Position numbers and translations under genes: made by a program
NCBI GenBank assembly: GCA_040387375.1
Contig: JAZKDW010000018.1
Span: 124,001-188,000 of the forward strand
DNA from: JAZKDW01 sp040387375
Lineage (GTDB): Bacteria; Pseudomonadota; Gammaproteobacteria; Burkholderiales; Burkholderiaceae_D
Length of the DNA stretch: 64,000 nucleotides
Reading direction: 5' to 3'
Shown here: piece by piece, positions 43,083 to 50,526 of the stretch
Layout: the number at the start of each line of letters is the position of its first letter
Numbering within the stretch: the first letter of the stretch is position 1
The notes under the pieces: model-generated
Told to the model about the DNA's origin: nothing
Database searches by the model: none
What the model saw: only the letters and a program-made list of their open reading frames with translations

Positions 43083-43589
43083 TTAGTGGATTTCCAGCCG
43101 GACGCTCTGCTCCGTGTGTGCGCCAGGTACCTGTACGCCGGCTTTCAGCGCTTCTGCAATCGCCTTTTTATTTGGCGTTGGCGGCGGCGCCGGGTGATAC
43201 GTCAGATAAGTGGGAGGAAGTTCGCCTTGCTGGTCGACGACAACGTGCGGCGGGTTTTTCCTGATCGCCAGTGAAAACAATGCAGTCGTCACTTTTTCCC
43301 GCTCCGCGGTGCGCATCACGTCGAGTATCAGATGGCGCGCCCGTTCTGCGGCCCGCTGCAATGCCGCATGCCGCGCCTCCAGATTCGAAATGGTTTGCTG
43401 CACACCACTGTCGGCTGCCTCGATATTGCAAACTATTTTCGCGAGATTTTCCAACTGCTCATCCAGCGGCGCGGAGATGCTGTCCAGGGTATCGGCAATC
43501 AATTTTTCATCGTCATGCCGCTCGGCCAGTACTTCAGCCAGCTGGCGGTATTGCAGCGCCAGCCCGAATGCCTCGAACACGGGGTTCAT
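43083..43589 (-). CDS. Siphovirus Gp157-like protein
   Basis: 168 residues. Helical N-half with the pattern 'YRQLAEVLAERHDDEKLIADTLDSISAPLDEQLENLAKIVCNIEAADSGVQQTISNLEARHAALQRAAERARHLI', typical of the Siphovirus Gp157 family found in phage early regions. C-half: 'FSLAIRKNPPHVVVDQQGELPPTYLTY'. Gp157 proteins are implicated in phage resistance and DNA metabolism; the exact role is unsettled. Its ATG overlaps the stop of the Sak4-like gene (ATGA). Confidence 0.85.
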   Translation of the reverse strand: MNPVFEAFGLALQYRQLAEVLAERHDDEKLIADTLDSISAPLDEQLENLAKIVCNIEAADSGVQQTISNLEARHAALQRAAERARHLILDVMRTAEREKVTTALFSLAIRKNPPHVVVDQQGELPPTYLTYHPAPPPTPNKKAIAEALKAGVQVPGAHTEQSVRLEIH

Positions 43590-44515
43590 GAATGCGCTCC
43601 TGCCGTTTCTTCATCGCGCGCTTCCAGTATTGCCTTGCGGGCATCCTTCACTTTTGTCATCTCTTCCAGCGCCGCAGTATCAGACTGTGCTGTAGCGGCG
43701 CGATAGGCGACCGCGAATGCATCGAACAGCGCTTCACGCGTCTCGGCACGATTGATGGCATCGATCAACTCGATTTTTTGCCCGTCAGGTAGTGGATTCG
43801 GCCGGATCCGGAGATCATCGGTGCCGGAATCAAGCCATTCGAGCAATTGCTGCCCGGTTTCAATCGCGGGCTTGAATATCGTCCCGTCGAATAAGCGCGT
43901 GCGGTCCTTGCCGACGAAAGCCGTATGCTGCACATCGAGTTCGAGAAACACCGTAAATTCATACTCGATGCCATCACGCATGATCGGTGCGAGGCCGATC
44001 TTGCGGACAATCTGCTTGCCGGTGCGCTCATCTTTCTCCTGCACGTACTCTGTCTTCGAACGCATGGTCGCAATCACGTGGCAAGGACTTTGCAGCAAGG
44101 ACTCGACAAGCGCATTATGCTCGGGTGTCACTTGACGCCAGGCTTGCCAGCTATTGCCGGACTTGTCGGCGATCTTGCCTTGCCGGTCAAGCGAGCCGCC
44201 CTCCCCACTCCATGCATGGGTCAGGCTATCGACAATGATGGTGGAGACACCGGCCTGCTCAAGGGTGTGAATCGCTTCTATATAGCGGGCCGGGGTAAAC
44301 GGGGGCGCCAATGGCAAGACGTCATATCCTTCAGGCAGCAGGTCGGCATATAGATCTCCGCTGCCGTGCTCGGTATCGATCAGCCCGATACGCCCGCCCA
44401 ATCCACCGGCAATCAGCAATGCGGAAAAGGTTTTCCCGCTGCCTGCCGGGCCGGACATTCCCAGCCTGAGCTTGGCGCGGCGCTTGGTTGCTTTATGAAT
44501 TTCGAATCCACCCAT
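43586..44515 (-). CDS. Sak4-like phage recombination ATPase
   Basis: 309 residues from ATG at 44515 (MGGFEIHKATKRRAKLRLGM). RecA-like P-loop: Walker A GPAGSGKT at 22-29, Walker B in 'TIIVDSLTHAW', then 'HVIATMRSKTEY', like the Sak4 group, remote RecA homologues that anneal single strands with a cognate SSB. The SSB gene two places downstream fits that pairing. A longer reading to 44647 exists but its N-terminus is unlike family members. It begins after a repeated operator-like motif (44655-44677). Confidence 0.85.
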   Translation of the reverse strand: MGGFEIHKATKRRAKLRLGMSGPAGSGKTFSALLIAGGLGGRIGLIDTEHGSGDLYADLLPEGYDVLPLAPPFTPARYIEAIHTLEQAGVSTIIVDSLTHAWSGEGGSLDRQGKIADKSGNSWQAWRQVTPEHNALVESLLQSPCHVIATMRSKTEYVQEKDERTGKQIVRKIGLAPIMRDGIEYEFTVFLELDVQHTAFVGKDRTRLFDGTIFKPAIETGQQLLEWLDSGTDDLRIRPNPLPDGQKIELIDAINRAETREALFDAFAVAYRAATAQSDTAALEEMTKVKDARKAILEARDEETAGAHS

Positions 44516-44654
44516 GATGGCGTATTTCCTTTCTGCGTTTGCGTTTTCAATCTGCTCCAGACAGCCAACTTGCGCATGCCACTGCAACACACTGTCATCT
44601 GATGCGGCCTGGATTTCCATCGCGTGAATTATCTGGCCCATATTCAACTATTTA

Positions 44655-44677
44655 CTACTATTTTGGTAGCATTTCAA
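44655..44677. promoter_or_regulatory. Operator-like motif, copy A
   Basis: CTACTATTTTGGTAGCATTTCAA, with CTAC and GTAG as inverted arms, 140 bp before the Sak4-like start and just after the replication-like gene. It shares CTATTTTGGT, GCA and TTTCAA with copy B (45416-45440), and TTTTGGTAGCA with copy C (46042-46065). Confidence 0.5.
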
Positions 44678-44708
44678 TAAATATCAAATGGGGTTCGGGC
44701 GTCCTTTT

Positions 44709-45341
44709 TCAATGTAATTTTTTCAGCTTCAGCTGTGCGAAAATCTCGCGTGCGCCCGACGGCACTGTCCTTACAGGCAGCAGTTGCGCGACATGCGAGG
44801 CCGGCAAACGCTGCTTTTCCAGTGCGTCGAGCAATACGCTTTCGCGGCCGGCAACGTCGCTGCCAAGAGACGGCATCCAATGCACTGGCACACGCTTGAT
44901 ACGGGCCGCCAGGACCGCTTTGACATACGCCTCTTGAAATGCCGCCCGTGCGCCCATATCGTCTCCGCGCGCCAACAATGGCGATGCCATGCCCCATGCC
45001 TGCGCCATTTCCTCAGTCCACACCACGGAAGCATGTTCGGTTTTCGGCATTGCCGTCCAGGCTTCGTCGGCCGAAGGCCGCCCGTCTTCTATACGCGCAA
45101 GAATGTCGGTCAACCTCAGCCTGCCTTGCAACTCCATGCGGCAGCGCTTCAACGCCGCGAGAATGACCGATTGGTCGAAACCTGTCAGATCGCTCGCCAA
45201 CATCTCTGCTGCGGCACTCGACAAGGCCAGCCCGCATACTTCAGCCGTCAGGGCGATTGCCTCCACGAGCAAAGGATCTGGTATTGCCTCGTGTCCACCG
45301 CCATTAATAACCTCAGGGTCGGTCAAATGCGGATGACGCAT
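44709..45341 (-). CDS. Phage replication-like protein, function unknown
   Basis: 210 residues from ATG at 45341 (MRHPHLTDPEV), with GAGG 9 nt upstream. A conserved-looking helical core, 'EMLASDLTGFDQSVILAALKRCRMELQGRLRLTDILARIEDGRPSADEAW', resembles regions of phage replication or helicase-loader accessory proteins that precede recombination genes. No P-loop or primase motif is seen. First gene of the minus-strand module; the repressor is divergent on the other side of 45342-45571. Confidence 0.65.
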   Translation of the reverse strand: MRHPHLTDPEVINGGGHEAIPDPLLVEAIALTAEVCGLALSSAAAEMLASDLTGFDQSVILAALKRCRMELQGRLRLTDILARIEDGRPSADEAWTAMPKTEHASVVWTEEMAQAWGMASPLLARGDDMGARAAFQEAYVKAVLAARIKRVPVHWMPSLGSDVAGRESVLLDALEKQRLPASHVAQLLPVRTVPSGAREIFAQLKLKKLH

Positions 45342-45415
45342 TTTTAATTTCCTCATGAATCTTGATGTCAATTGATCGAATGGATTTATCCGGAAGCTGG
45401 GGTCAGCAAAGAACG

Positions 45416-45440
45416 CCTATTTTGGTTGCATTATTTCAAC
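45416..45440. promoter_or_regulatory. Operator-like motif, copy B
   Basis: CCTATTTTGGTTGCATTATTTCAAC in the gap between the divergent replication-like gene and the repressor gene. It shares CTATTTTGGT, GCA and TTTCAA with copy A. A divergent promoter region between early genes and a repressor is the usual site of phage operators. Confidence 0.5.
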
Positions 45441-45571
45441 ATCGACCTGCGCTGTCTGAGTTAAACTATTTCAATCCGGAGGTGCCACTACGGCTCGATT
45501 TCACGCCCCGCAGATGACATTCAAACAAACGATATGGCGATAGCGGGACATTATTAAAATGGGACATTCAT

Positions 45572-45952
45572 ATGGCAATGAACAGCGCGCAGATAAGACA
45601 TAAAAATTTCCAAAAATTATTTGCAAATTTCATTGCCGGACATCCGGATGCACCACAGCGCGGCATGCTGAAACTGTTTGCGGAACGCCTGGGTTTATCC
45701 GATCGATACCTCAGTCACATCAAATGCAATCGCAAGAACATCGGCAACGCCATCGCACGCACCATCGAAGAACGCCTGCAACTTCCTCATGGCTGGATGG
45801 ACCGGGAACACGATATGCTCAGCATGCCTGCCGATGCAAAGGAAAAACTATTCCTGGAAACCGCGTTGACTCTGTTTCGTGCGCAACCACTTGAAGCACG
45901 TGAAATGATGATAGACCTGCTTCGACAGCGCTTGCATGCAAGTGCGCTTTGA
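45572..45952 (+). CDS. XRE/Cro-type repressor of the phage module
   Basis: 126 residues. The helix-turn-helix in 'LKLFAERLGLSDRYLSHIKCNRKNIGNAIARTIEERLQLPHGWMD' (about 34-78) is the phage repressor type, followed by a helical C-tail ('LFLETALTLFRAQPLEAREMMIDLLRQRL'). No LexA-like autoprotease domain, so it would not be SOS-cleaved. ATG at 45572 has GGGA 7 nt upstream. It is divergent from the four-gene module and, by position, the likely repressor of copy A and B motifs. Confidence 0.85.
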   Translation: MAMNSAQIRHKNFQKLFANFIAGHPDAPQRGMLKLFAERLGLSDRYLSHIKCNRKNIGNAIARTIEERLQLPHGWMDREHDMLSMPADAKEKLFLETALTLFRAQPLEAREMMIDLLRQRLHASAL

Positions 45953-46041
45953 CCGTAATAAGACAGCCGCAAATTGATTCAATGCGGGAAAAATGAGCCA
46001 GAAAATAAAAGGGAAAACCAGCCATTACAACGCTAATCATA

Positions 46042-46065
46042 GTACCTTTTTGGTAGCACTACAAC
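46042..46065. promoter_or_regulatory. Operator-like motif, copy C
   Basis: GTACCTTTTTGGTAGCACTACAAC, about 90 bp after the repressor stop; TACC-T5-GGTA is a perfect inverted repeat (46043-46055). The TTTTGGTAGCA core is the same as in copy A. The surrounding 290 bp (45953-46243) carry no gene. Confidence 0.45.
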
Positions 46066-46243
46066 CAGGAATTACATCAGTCAGCATAAGTCTTATCGGC
46101 AAAAATCATTGCGAGTTCTCACTTCTGCTTGTTTGTATATTTATGTTCGATCCAGACATTTTCAAGAACAAAATACGCCCTTTTTGGACGTAATCAGAAG
46201 CAGGACAAGCTTTTGCGAATGCGCGAGCAACACTGCCGTCGTA

Positions 46244-46702
46244 TCAGCCGTCTTTCATGCGCAACTCGGCAATCGTTTCGATACTGCCAATCCGGATCAC
46301 AAGCGGACGTATCGATGTCGTCGCTTGTGTCGGGCGCCAGGCGAACAGCCATTCCTTTTCATCCGCAGCCTGCCTGGATTTTGAAAATGCCTTGCCTAAG
46401 GGGCTCGGTGTCCCATATGCAATGGCCGCGTCGATGCCGGCCCACGTTGGCAACATCTTTTGCGCAGCGCGGTGAAGACGTTCCCCGAATTCCTCCGGGT
46501 TGTGAATCAGCAGGCAGCAATCGGCGCCGGGAATTCGATCGAACGATGCCGGATCCCATGTTGCTGCGAAACTGAGTACCAGGTAGTTTTCAGCTGCGGC
46601 CGGCAGCAAACGGAATTCGCCCTCGCTTAACGAGCGTTCAAGTATCTGCCGCTCCCCATGCTGGTAGAGTTTTGGTGGACGTTGAGAATCTGCAGCAAAC
46701 AT
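46244..46702 (-). CDS. Hypothetical protein
   Basis: 152 residues from ATG at 46702 (MFAADSQRPPKLYQHGERQILERSL), with AGGA 5 nt upstream. A 'LSFAATWDPASFDRIPGADCCLLIHNPEEFGERLHRAAQ' block and a closing 'RPLVIRIGSIETIAELRMKDG' recall small conserved proteins with an 'EWLF' segment that occur near toxin-antitoxin or phage genes, but no family was recognised with confidence. 31 bp after the ydcF-like gene, so probably co-transcribed with it. Confidence 0.6.
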   Translation of the reverse strand: MFAADSQRPPKLYQHGERQILERSLSEGEFRLLPAAAENYLVLSFAATWDPASFDRIPGADCCLLIHNPEEFGERLHRAAQKMLPTWAGIDAAIAYGTPSPLGKAFSKSRQAADEKEWLFAWRPTQATTSIRPLVIRIGSIETIAELRMKDG

Positions 46703-46733
46703 AAGTATCCTGAAAAATGAATGAACGCGACGA

Positions 46734-47513
46734 TCATGATGGCGCCGCAGCGCGGTAGCGCAGCCAATACCAGAATTGGCCGACCCATTCATGCATCGCA
46801 TAATGGCTCAGCCTCAGCCCATCGCCGGACGGCAAAAAATCAAGCGGCCGCAAATGGTTATGGCTTGCGAAAGCTGTCGGTGCCGGCACTACCTGCAAAC
46901 CGTATTTCCGGAAGATTGTTTGCGACCGGGGCATGTGCAGCGCATCGGTGACCAGCAGTATCCGCTGCACGTTCGCCTGCTTCAGCAACTGCGCGGAAAA
47001 TCGGGCATTCTCGGCCGTGTTGTCCGACGCCTGCTCCAGCCATTTGACGGGTATCGAGAATTCCTCACGCAACACGCGCGCCATGACGGACGCTTCGGAC
47101 TCGGACGCTCCGTCTGGCACCCCGCCTGCAACCAGCACCGGCAAACCGGTTTCGCGGTGCAGCCTGGCAGCATAACGCAAGCGGCCCAATGCAATCAGGC
47201 TGGGACTATCCCGGCCGCCGTACTCGGGCGCATTCCTGAGACGCCCTCCGCCCAATACGACAATCGCCTGCGCGCCGCTGCCGCGTGCCGATGCGAGTGG
47301 CGTCGTACGCTGTTCAAGTGGGGCGACGAACAGCCGGGCGCCGGCGGCAGTACAGAGGACCAGCAAGCCGAGCAATGAAACGACGATGAGAGTCGTGCCG
47401 AACCGTGGCCAGCGCTTGCGCAGCATGACCCCGAGAAGCCCTGGAACAATCAGATTAAGGGGTGGCAACAGGAATGCGCTGACGATGGTGTTGAAAAGCC
47501 AGCCCGCACTCAC
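46734..47513 (-). CDS. YdcF-family (DUF218) membrane protein
   Basis: 259 residues. Two N-terminal transmembrane helices (about 10-30 and 38-60), then the DUF218 domain: 'AIVVLGGGRLRNAPEYGG', 'YAARLHRETGLPVLVAGGVP', 'ASVMARVLREEFSIP', 'DNTAENARFSAQLL', 'ILLVTDALHMPRSQTIFRKYGLQVVPAPT'. The family (SanA/YdcF/ElyC type) is linked to envelope synthesis and vancomycin sensitivity; the ElyC-like domain order fits here. Exact reaction unknown. Confidence 0.92.
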   Translation of the reverse strand: MSAGWLFNTIVSAFLLPPLNLIVPGLLGVMLRKRWPRFGTTLIVVSLLGLLVLCTAAGARLFVAPLEQRTTPLASARGSGAQAIVVLGGGRLRNAPEYGGRDSPSLIALGRLRYAARLHRETGLPVLVAGGVPDGASESEASVMARVLREEFSIPVKWLEQASDNTAENARFSAQLLKQANVQRILLVTDALHMPRSQTIFRKYGLQVVPAPTAFASHNHLRPLDFLPSGDGLRLSHYAMHEWVGQFWYWLRYRAAAPS

Positions 47514-47577
47514 ACATCCCCCTGAAACAATCCACCCCGCACATCAAGCGGCATCGTTTGAAAATACGATGCGCCGT

Positions 47578-48099
47578 TCATTCATTCATCTGCGGCAGAG
47601 CAATGGAGCGCAACTGAAAACGTCCATCACTATTAAAAAGCCAGGACTCGAGTAGTTCAACGCGGCCCTGCCGCAGCAAATGTGAGGCCGGCTTTGGAAA
47701 CGGCGCGGTATTGCGCAAAGTGGCCAACGCGGTTGCTTCAGTTACCTGGTCCCGATTGCTGCGCTGGATTTCGCTGCGCACCAGATTGCCGCCGCCATCA
47801 ACGGTGTATTTCAATACCACGATCGAACGCAGCAGCGCCTGCGGCCGGCCAGTGTAGACCTTGGTCGAATTCACTTGCGAAATACGGTGCGCGACATCTT
47901 TTTTGTAGGTGTCGATCGTGGTTGCCGTGGACGTGCCACCGGTTGTCGTTTCGATCCTTACACTGCCGCTGCTACTGCTACTGCTACTGCTGCTGACGCG
48001 ATCGGTGGGGCCCGCCGCTACACTGTCGGCATTGAATGAGCTTGCAGCGCAACCTGAAAGTAATGTCATGACTGAAAAAATCGCGATCTTGTTTTTCAT
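47578..48099 (-). CDS. Lipoprotein with TonB-like C-terminal domain
   Basis: 173 residues from ATG at 48099 (MKNKIAIFSVM). Lipobox LSGC, lipidated Cys at 17. A run of about ten Ser residues near 38-47 is encoded by an AGC/AGT triplet tract. The C-terminal part ('RSIVVLKYTVDGGGNLVRSEIQRSNRDQVTEATALATLRNTAPFPKPASHLLRQGRVELLESWLF') has the TonB C-domain pattern. As it is a short lipoprotein and lacks the Pro-rich span, it is unlikely to energise transport itself. No strong ribosome site is seen. Confidence 0.8.
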   Translation of the reverse strand: MKNKIAIFSVMTLLSGCAASSFNADSVAAGPTDRVSSSSSSSSSGSVRIETTTGGTSTATTIDTYKKDVAHRISQVNSTKVYTGRPQALLRSIVVLKYTVDGGGNLVRSEIQRSNRDQVTEATALATLRNTAPFPKPASHLLRQGRVELLESWLFNSDGRFQLRSIALPQMNE

Positions 48100-48398
48100 G
48101 ATATTTGAGTAAGTTGATTCAGTAAGGGAGATTTCCCAATTCCGCTGGGACAACACAGCAATTTTCATACTGCTCAATGCCATCAGTCAGGTCCCGACAC
48201 GGCGCTCGTTTACTCTTCAAGATACGAAACGACTCTCGTATTCTACAAGCTATGTTCTCGCTCTTTCATGATCAGTTTCATGAACTGCTCAAATAACCAT
48301 TAGCCTGAGTACTAATTTGCTTTTCCGGCAAGGTTTGCCGGATCAAGGTACATTGTCTGCAGAGACGATAAGCAAGCCATCTGAATGCTGTCCACCAA
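48100..48398. other. Divergent intergenic region, no gene recognised
   Basis: About 300 bp between the lipoprotein (minus) and the START-like protein (plus). It holds the promoters of both; no RNA gene or repeat was seen. Confidence 0.4.
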
Positions 48399-49037
48399 AT
48401 GAATTCAAAGCTCCTGCCCCGACACCTGCTGCTTGTAATGGCAATGTTTTACCTTGCCCCCTCGCCCGCGCAAACCCAAACGGACAAGCCGCGCGATAAC
48501 ATAACCGTCACCGCGCAGCGCCTGGTGACAGACGAGCAATCCGTCATGAAGGTCAATGCCAGCGGCTTCGCTGCTGCATCGCCGCAGCAGGTGTGGCAGG
48601 TACTGACCGACTACGAGCGTTTCCCGGAATTCCTGCCAAAGCTTTCATCGTCCAGGGTGATTTCACGCTCGTCCAGTGAAGTGCTGGTTGAACAAAATGG
48701 TAAAGCCGGTTTTCTGTTCATCAAGCACAATATTCATCTGCTGGTACGCATTATCGAGCAGCCGTTTGCCGCCATCGACCTGACGCTGGTGCGAGGCGAC
48801 ATGAAGCACTATGTCGCACGTTGGGAACTGTCGCCGCTGGCCAGGAACGGCAGGAATGGCACGCTGATCACCTACGCGGCAACGCTGGAACCGGATTTTT
48901 TTGTGCCTCCACTGATCGGCCGCCCACTGGTCGAAGCAGATGTAAAAGAAACGATGGAAGCAGTGATTGCGGAAATCGGCAGGCGTGTTGACGGTCCCGC
49001 CTCACAACGCAAGCCGGTCGAAAAATCCGTTCCGTGA
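48399..49037 (+). CDS. Exported SRPBCC/START-like protein
   Basis: 212 residues. Signal peptide (1-24, 'LLLVMAMFYLAPSPAQTQ'). Then an SRPBCC fold as in polyketide cyclase/Coq10-type proteins: 'ASGFAAASPQQVWQVLTDYERFPEFLPKLSSSRVISRSSSEVLVEQNGKAGFLFIKHNIHLLVRI' and 'THTLITYAATLEPDFFVPPLIGRPLVEADVKETMEAVIAEI'-like end. The fold binds hydrophobic ligands; ligand and role unknown. The export signal points to the periplasm or envelope. Confidence 0.85.
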   Translation: MNSKLLPRHLLLVMAMFYLAPSPAQTQTDKPRDNITVTAQRLVTDEQSVMKVNASGFAAASPQQVWQVLTDYERFPEFLPKLSSSRVISRSSSEVLVEQNGKAGFLFIKHNIHLLVRIIEQPFAAIDLTLVRGDMKHYVARWELSPLARNGRNGTLITYAATLEPDFFVPPLIGRPLVEADVKETMEAVIAEIGRRVDGPASQRKPVEKSVP

Positions 49038-49210
49038 TCGCCCTGGAACGCCTGACCTCGGCGTTCGTATTGCGGTCCAAAACGTTCGCCAACATCGGTC
49101 GCTGAAAAAAATCCGACAATGCACTGGTCAGAACTTGCAATCTACGATAAACTTCTGCCGCTTCAGGTGTGATGACACACACCACTTGTTTGACCAATGA
49201 AATTGCACAC

Positions 49211-49286
49211 GGGTGCTTAGCTCAGTTGGTAGAGCGGCGCCCTTACAAGGCGTAGGTCGGGAGTTCGAGCCTCTCAGCACCCACCA
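49211..49286 (+). tRNA. tRNA-Val (TAC anticodon)
   Basis: 76 nt including an encoded CCA. Acceptor GGGTGCT pairs with AGCACCC; anticodon loop CTTACAA between GCGCC and GGCGT gives anticodon TAC (Val). The T-loop TTCGAGC and D-loop AGTTGGTAGA are canonical. It is 39 bp before tRNA-Asp, so the two probably form one transcript. Confidence 0.95.
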
Positions 49287-49325
49287 TTTGATCAGACAGG
49301 TTCAGGGCAATAGTCATGTAGTTCA

Positions 49326-49402
49326 GGAGTGGTAGTTCAGTTGGTTAGAATACCGGCCTGTCACGCCGGGGGTCGCGGGTTCGAGTCCCGTCCACTCCGC
49401 CA
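49326..49402 (+). tRNA. tRNA-Asp (GTC anticodon)
   Basis: 77 nt including encoded CCA. Acceptor GGAGTGG pairs with CCACTCC; anticodon loop CTGTCAC between CCGGC and GCCGG gives GTC (Asp). T-loop TTCGAGT is canonical. A terminator follows at 49410-49433. The 3' 21 nt are repeated at 49527-49547. Confidence 0.95.
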
Positions 49403-49451
49403 ATATTAAAAAAGCCTGCGCAAGCAGGCTTTTCCATTTCCGGAGTGGAGC
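49382..49451 (+). repeat. 70-bp repeat, copy 1 (tRNA-Asp 3' end plus terminator)
   Basis: Covers the last 21 nt of tRNA-Asp, the terminator, and the start of the flank. Copy 2 at 49527-49596 matches at all but one position. The 75 bp between contain two further inverted repeats, near 49451-49470 (CAAGCCCC/GGGGCTTG) and 49489-49508. Confidence 0.9.
49410..49433 (+). terminator. Rho-independent terminator of the tRNA unit
   Basis: AAAAGCCTGC-GCAA-GCAGGCTTTT, a perfect 10-bp stem with a GCAA tetraloop, directly after tRNA-Asp. The T4 at the end of the stem serves as the uridine tract. Confidence 0.9.
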
Positions 49452-49526
49452 AAGCCCCCTGCGGGGCTTGCGGCGGGACACGAAGGGAATCCCTTGCAAG
49501 GGATTCCGCGGCCTGCAGCATGTAGG

Positions 49527-49596
49527 CGAGTCCCGTCCACTCCGCCAATATTAAAAAAGCCTGCGCAAGCAGGCTTTTCCTTTTCCGGAGTGGAGC
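49527..49596 (+). repeat. 70-bp repeat, copy 2
   Basis: Second copy of the tRNA-Asp 3' end, terminator and flank at an offset of exactly 145 bp, with one substitution (A to T in the T-rich part after the stem). The first 49 nt or more of a tRNA are missing, so this is a remnant, not a second tRNA gene. Confidence 0.9.
49555..49578 (+). terminator. Duplicated terminator hairpin
   Basis: Identical copy of the hairpin at 49410-49433 (AAAAGCCTGC-GCAA-GCAGGCTTTT), part of repeat copy 2. It lies just before the convergent FAH-family gene, so it could also stop that transcript from the other side since the stem is symmetrical. Confidence 0.85.
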
Positions 49597-49604
49597 GAGT
49601 TTGT

Positions 49605-50441
49605 TCAGACCACGCGCTGCCGCTGCGTGCCCAAGGCGCCGGCTGATAACTCCATCACGTCGCCGCGGCTCAGGAATTTGGGCGGCTTCATGCCTAGCCC
49701 TACACCTGCGGGGGTGCCAGTGATGACCAGATCACCCGGCAGCAGTGTCATGAACTGGCTAAGGTAAGACACCACCTCGGCCACCGAGAAAATCTGGTCT
49801 GCGGTGTTGCTGCTTTGCGTGACAACGCCGTTGACTTTCAGCTCAAGCGGAATGTTTTGGGGATCGGGCAGTTCATCCGCCGTGACCAGCCAGGGGCCGA
49901 TCGGGCCAAAGCCGTCAAAGCTCTTGCCTTTGCCCCACTGGCCATTACGCTTGATTTGCCAGTCCCGCTCTGACACGTCGTTGGCCAGGCAGTAACCCGC
50001 CACATGGTTCAATGCCTGATCCACGGCTACCTTGCGGGCCAGCGTGCCGATGACAAAACCAAGTTCCACTTCCCAGTCGGTTGCCACCGAGTCGGTGGGC
50101 ATGGTGATGTCGTCATTAGGCCCGCCGATGGAAGTGAGCGCCTTGGTGAAAACCACAGGCTCTTTCGGAATGTCCATGCCTGACTCTTCAGCGTGCTTGC
50201 GGTAATTCAGACCGATGGCCACAAACTGGCGCGTACCCGCCACGGGAGCACCCAGGCGTGTGCCGGCCGCGACCAAAGGCATGCGACTGAGGTCAATGGC
50301 AGCCAGGGCGCGCAATTTCTCCGGGCTCATCCATTCAGGCGTGAAGTCCGGCACCAAAAGAGAGAGGTCGCGAATCTGACCCTGTTCATCCATCGCACCG
50401 GGACGTTCCTGACCCATCACTCCATATCGCAGCAGCTTCAT
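49605..50441 (-). CDS. Fumarylacetoacetate hydrolase-family enzyme
   Basis: 278 residues from ATG at 50441 (MKLLRYGVMGQERPG), with AAGGA 9 nt upstream. FAH fold: 'GLNYRKHAEESGMDIPKEPVVFTKALTSIGGPNDDITMP', metal ligands in 'DWEVELGFVIG' and 'CLANDVSERDWQ', and 'GDLVITGTPAGVGLGMKPPKFLSRGDVMELSAGALG'. Such enzymes cleave or isomerise beta-diketo or 2-keto acid substrates in aromatic or sugar-acid breakdown. The precise reaction is unknown. Last gene of a three-gene operon. Confidence 0.92.
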   Translation of the reverse strand: MKLLRYGVMGQERPGAMDEQGQIRDLSLLVPDFTPEWMSPEKLRALAAIDLSRMPLVAAGTRLGAPVAGTRQFVAIGLNYRKHAEESGMDIPKEPVVFTKALTSIGGPNDDITMPTDSVATDWEVELGFVIGTLARKVAVDQALNHVAGYCLANDVSERDWQIKRNGQWGKGKSFDGFGPIGPWLVTADELPDPQNIPLELKVNGVVTQSSNTADQIFSVAEVVSYLSQFMTLLPGDLVITGTPAGVGLGMKPPKFLSRGDVMELSAGALGTQRQRVV

Positions 50442-50526
50442 TTTCAAATTTCCTTGTCAATTTTGGGAAGGTATTCCTGCAGTTTATTCAGGTAACGTGC
50501 GTGTATCGTCACCTGGCTCCCGCAGT

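Noticed and set aside
49345..49548. 67-codon opening with 'DGTRTRDPRRDRPVF' on the minus strand
   Set aside because: It is the antisense reading of tRNA-Asp and its duplicated 3' end, a well-known source of false protein annotations.
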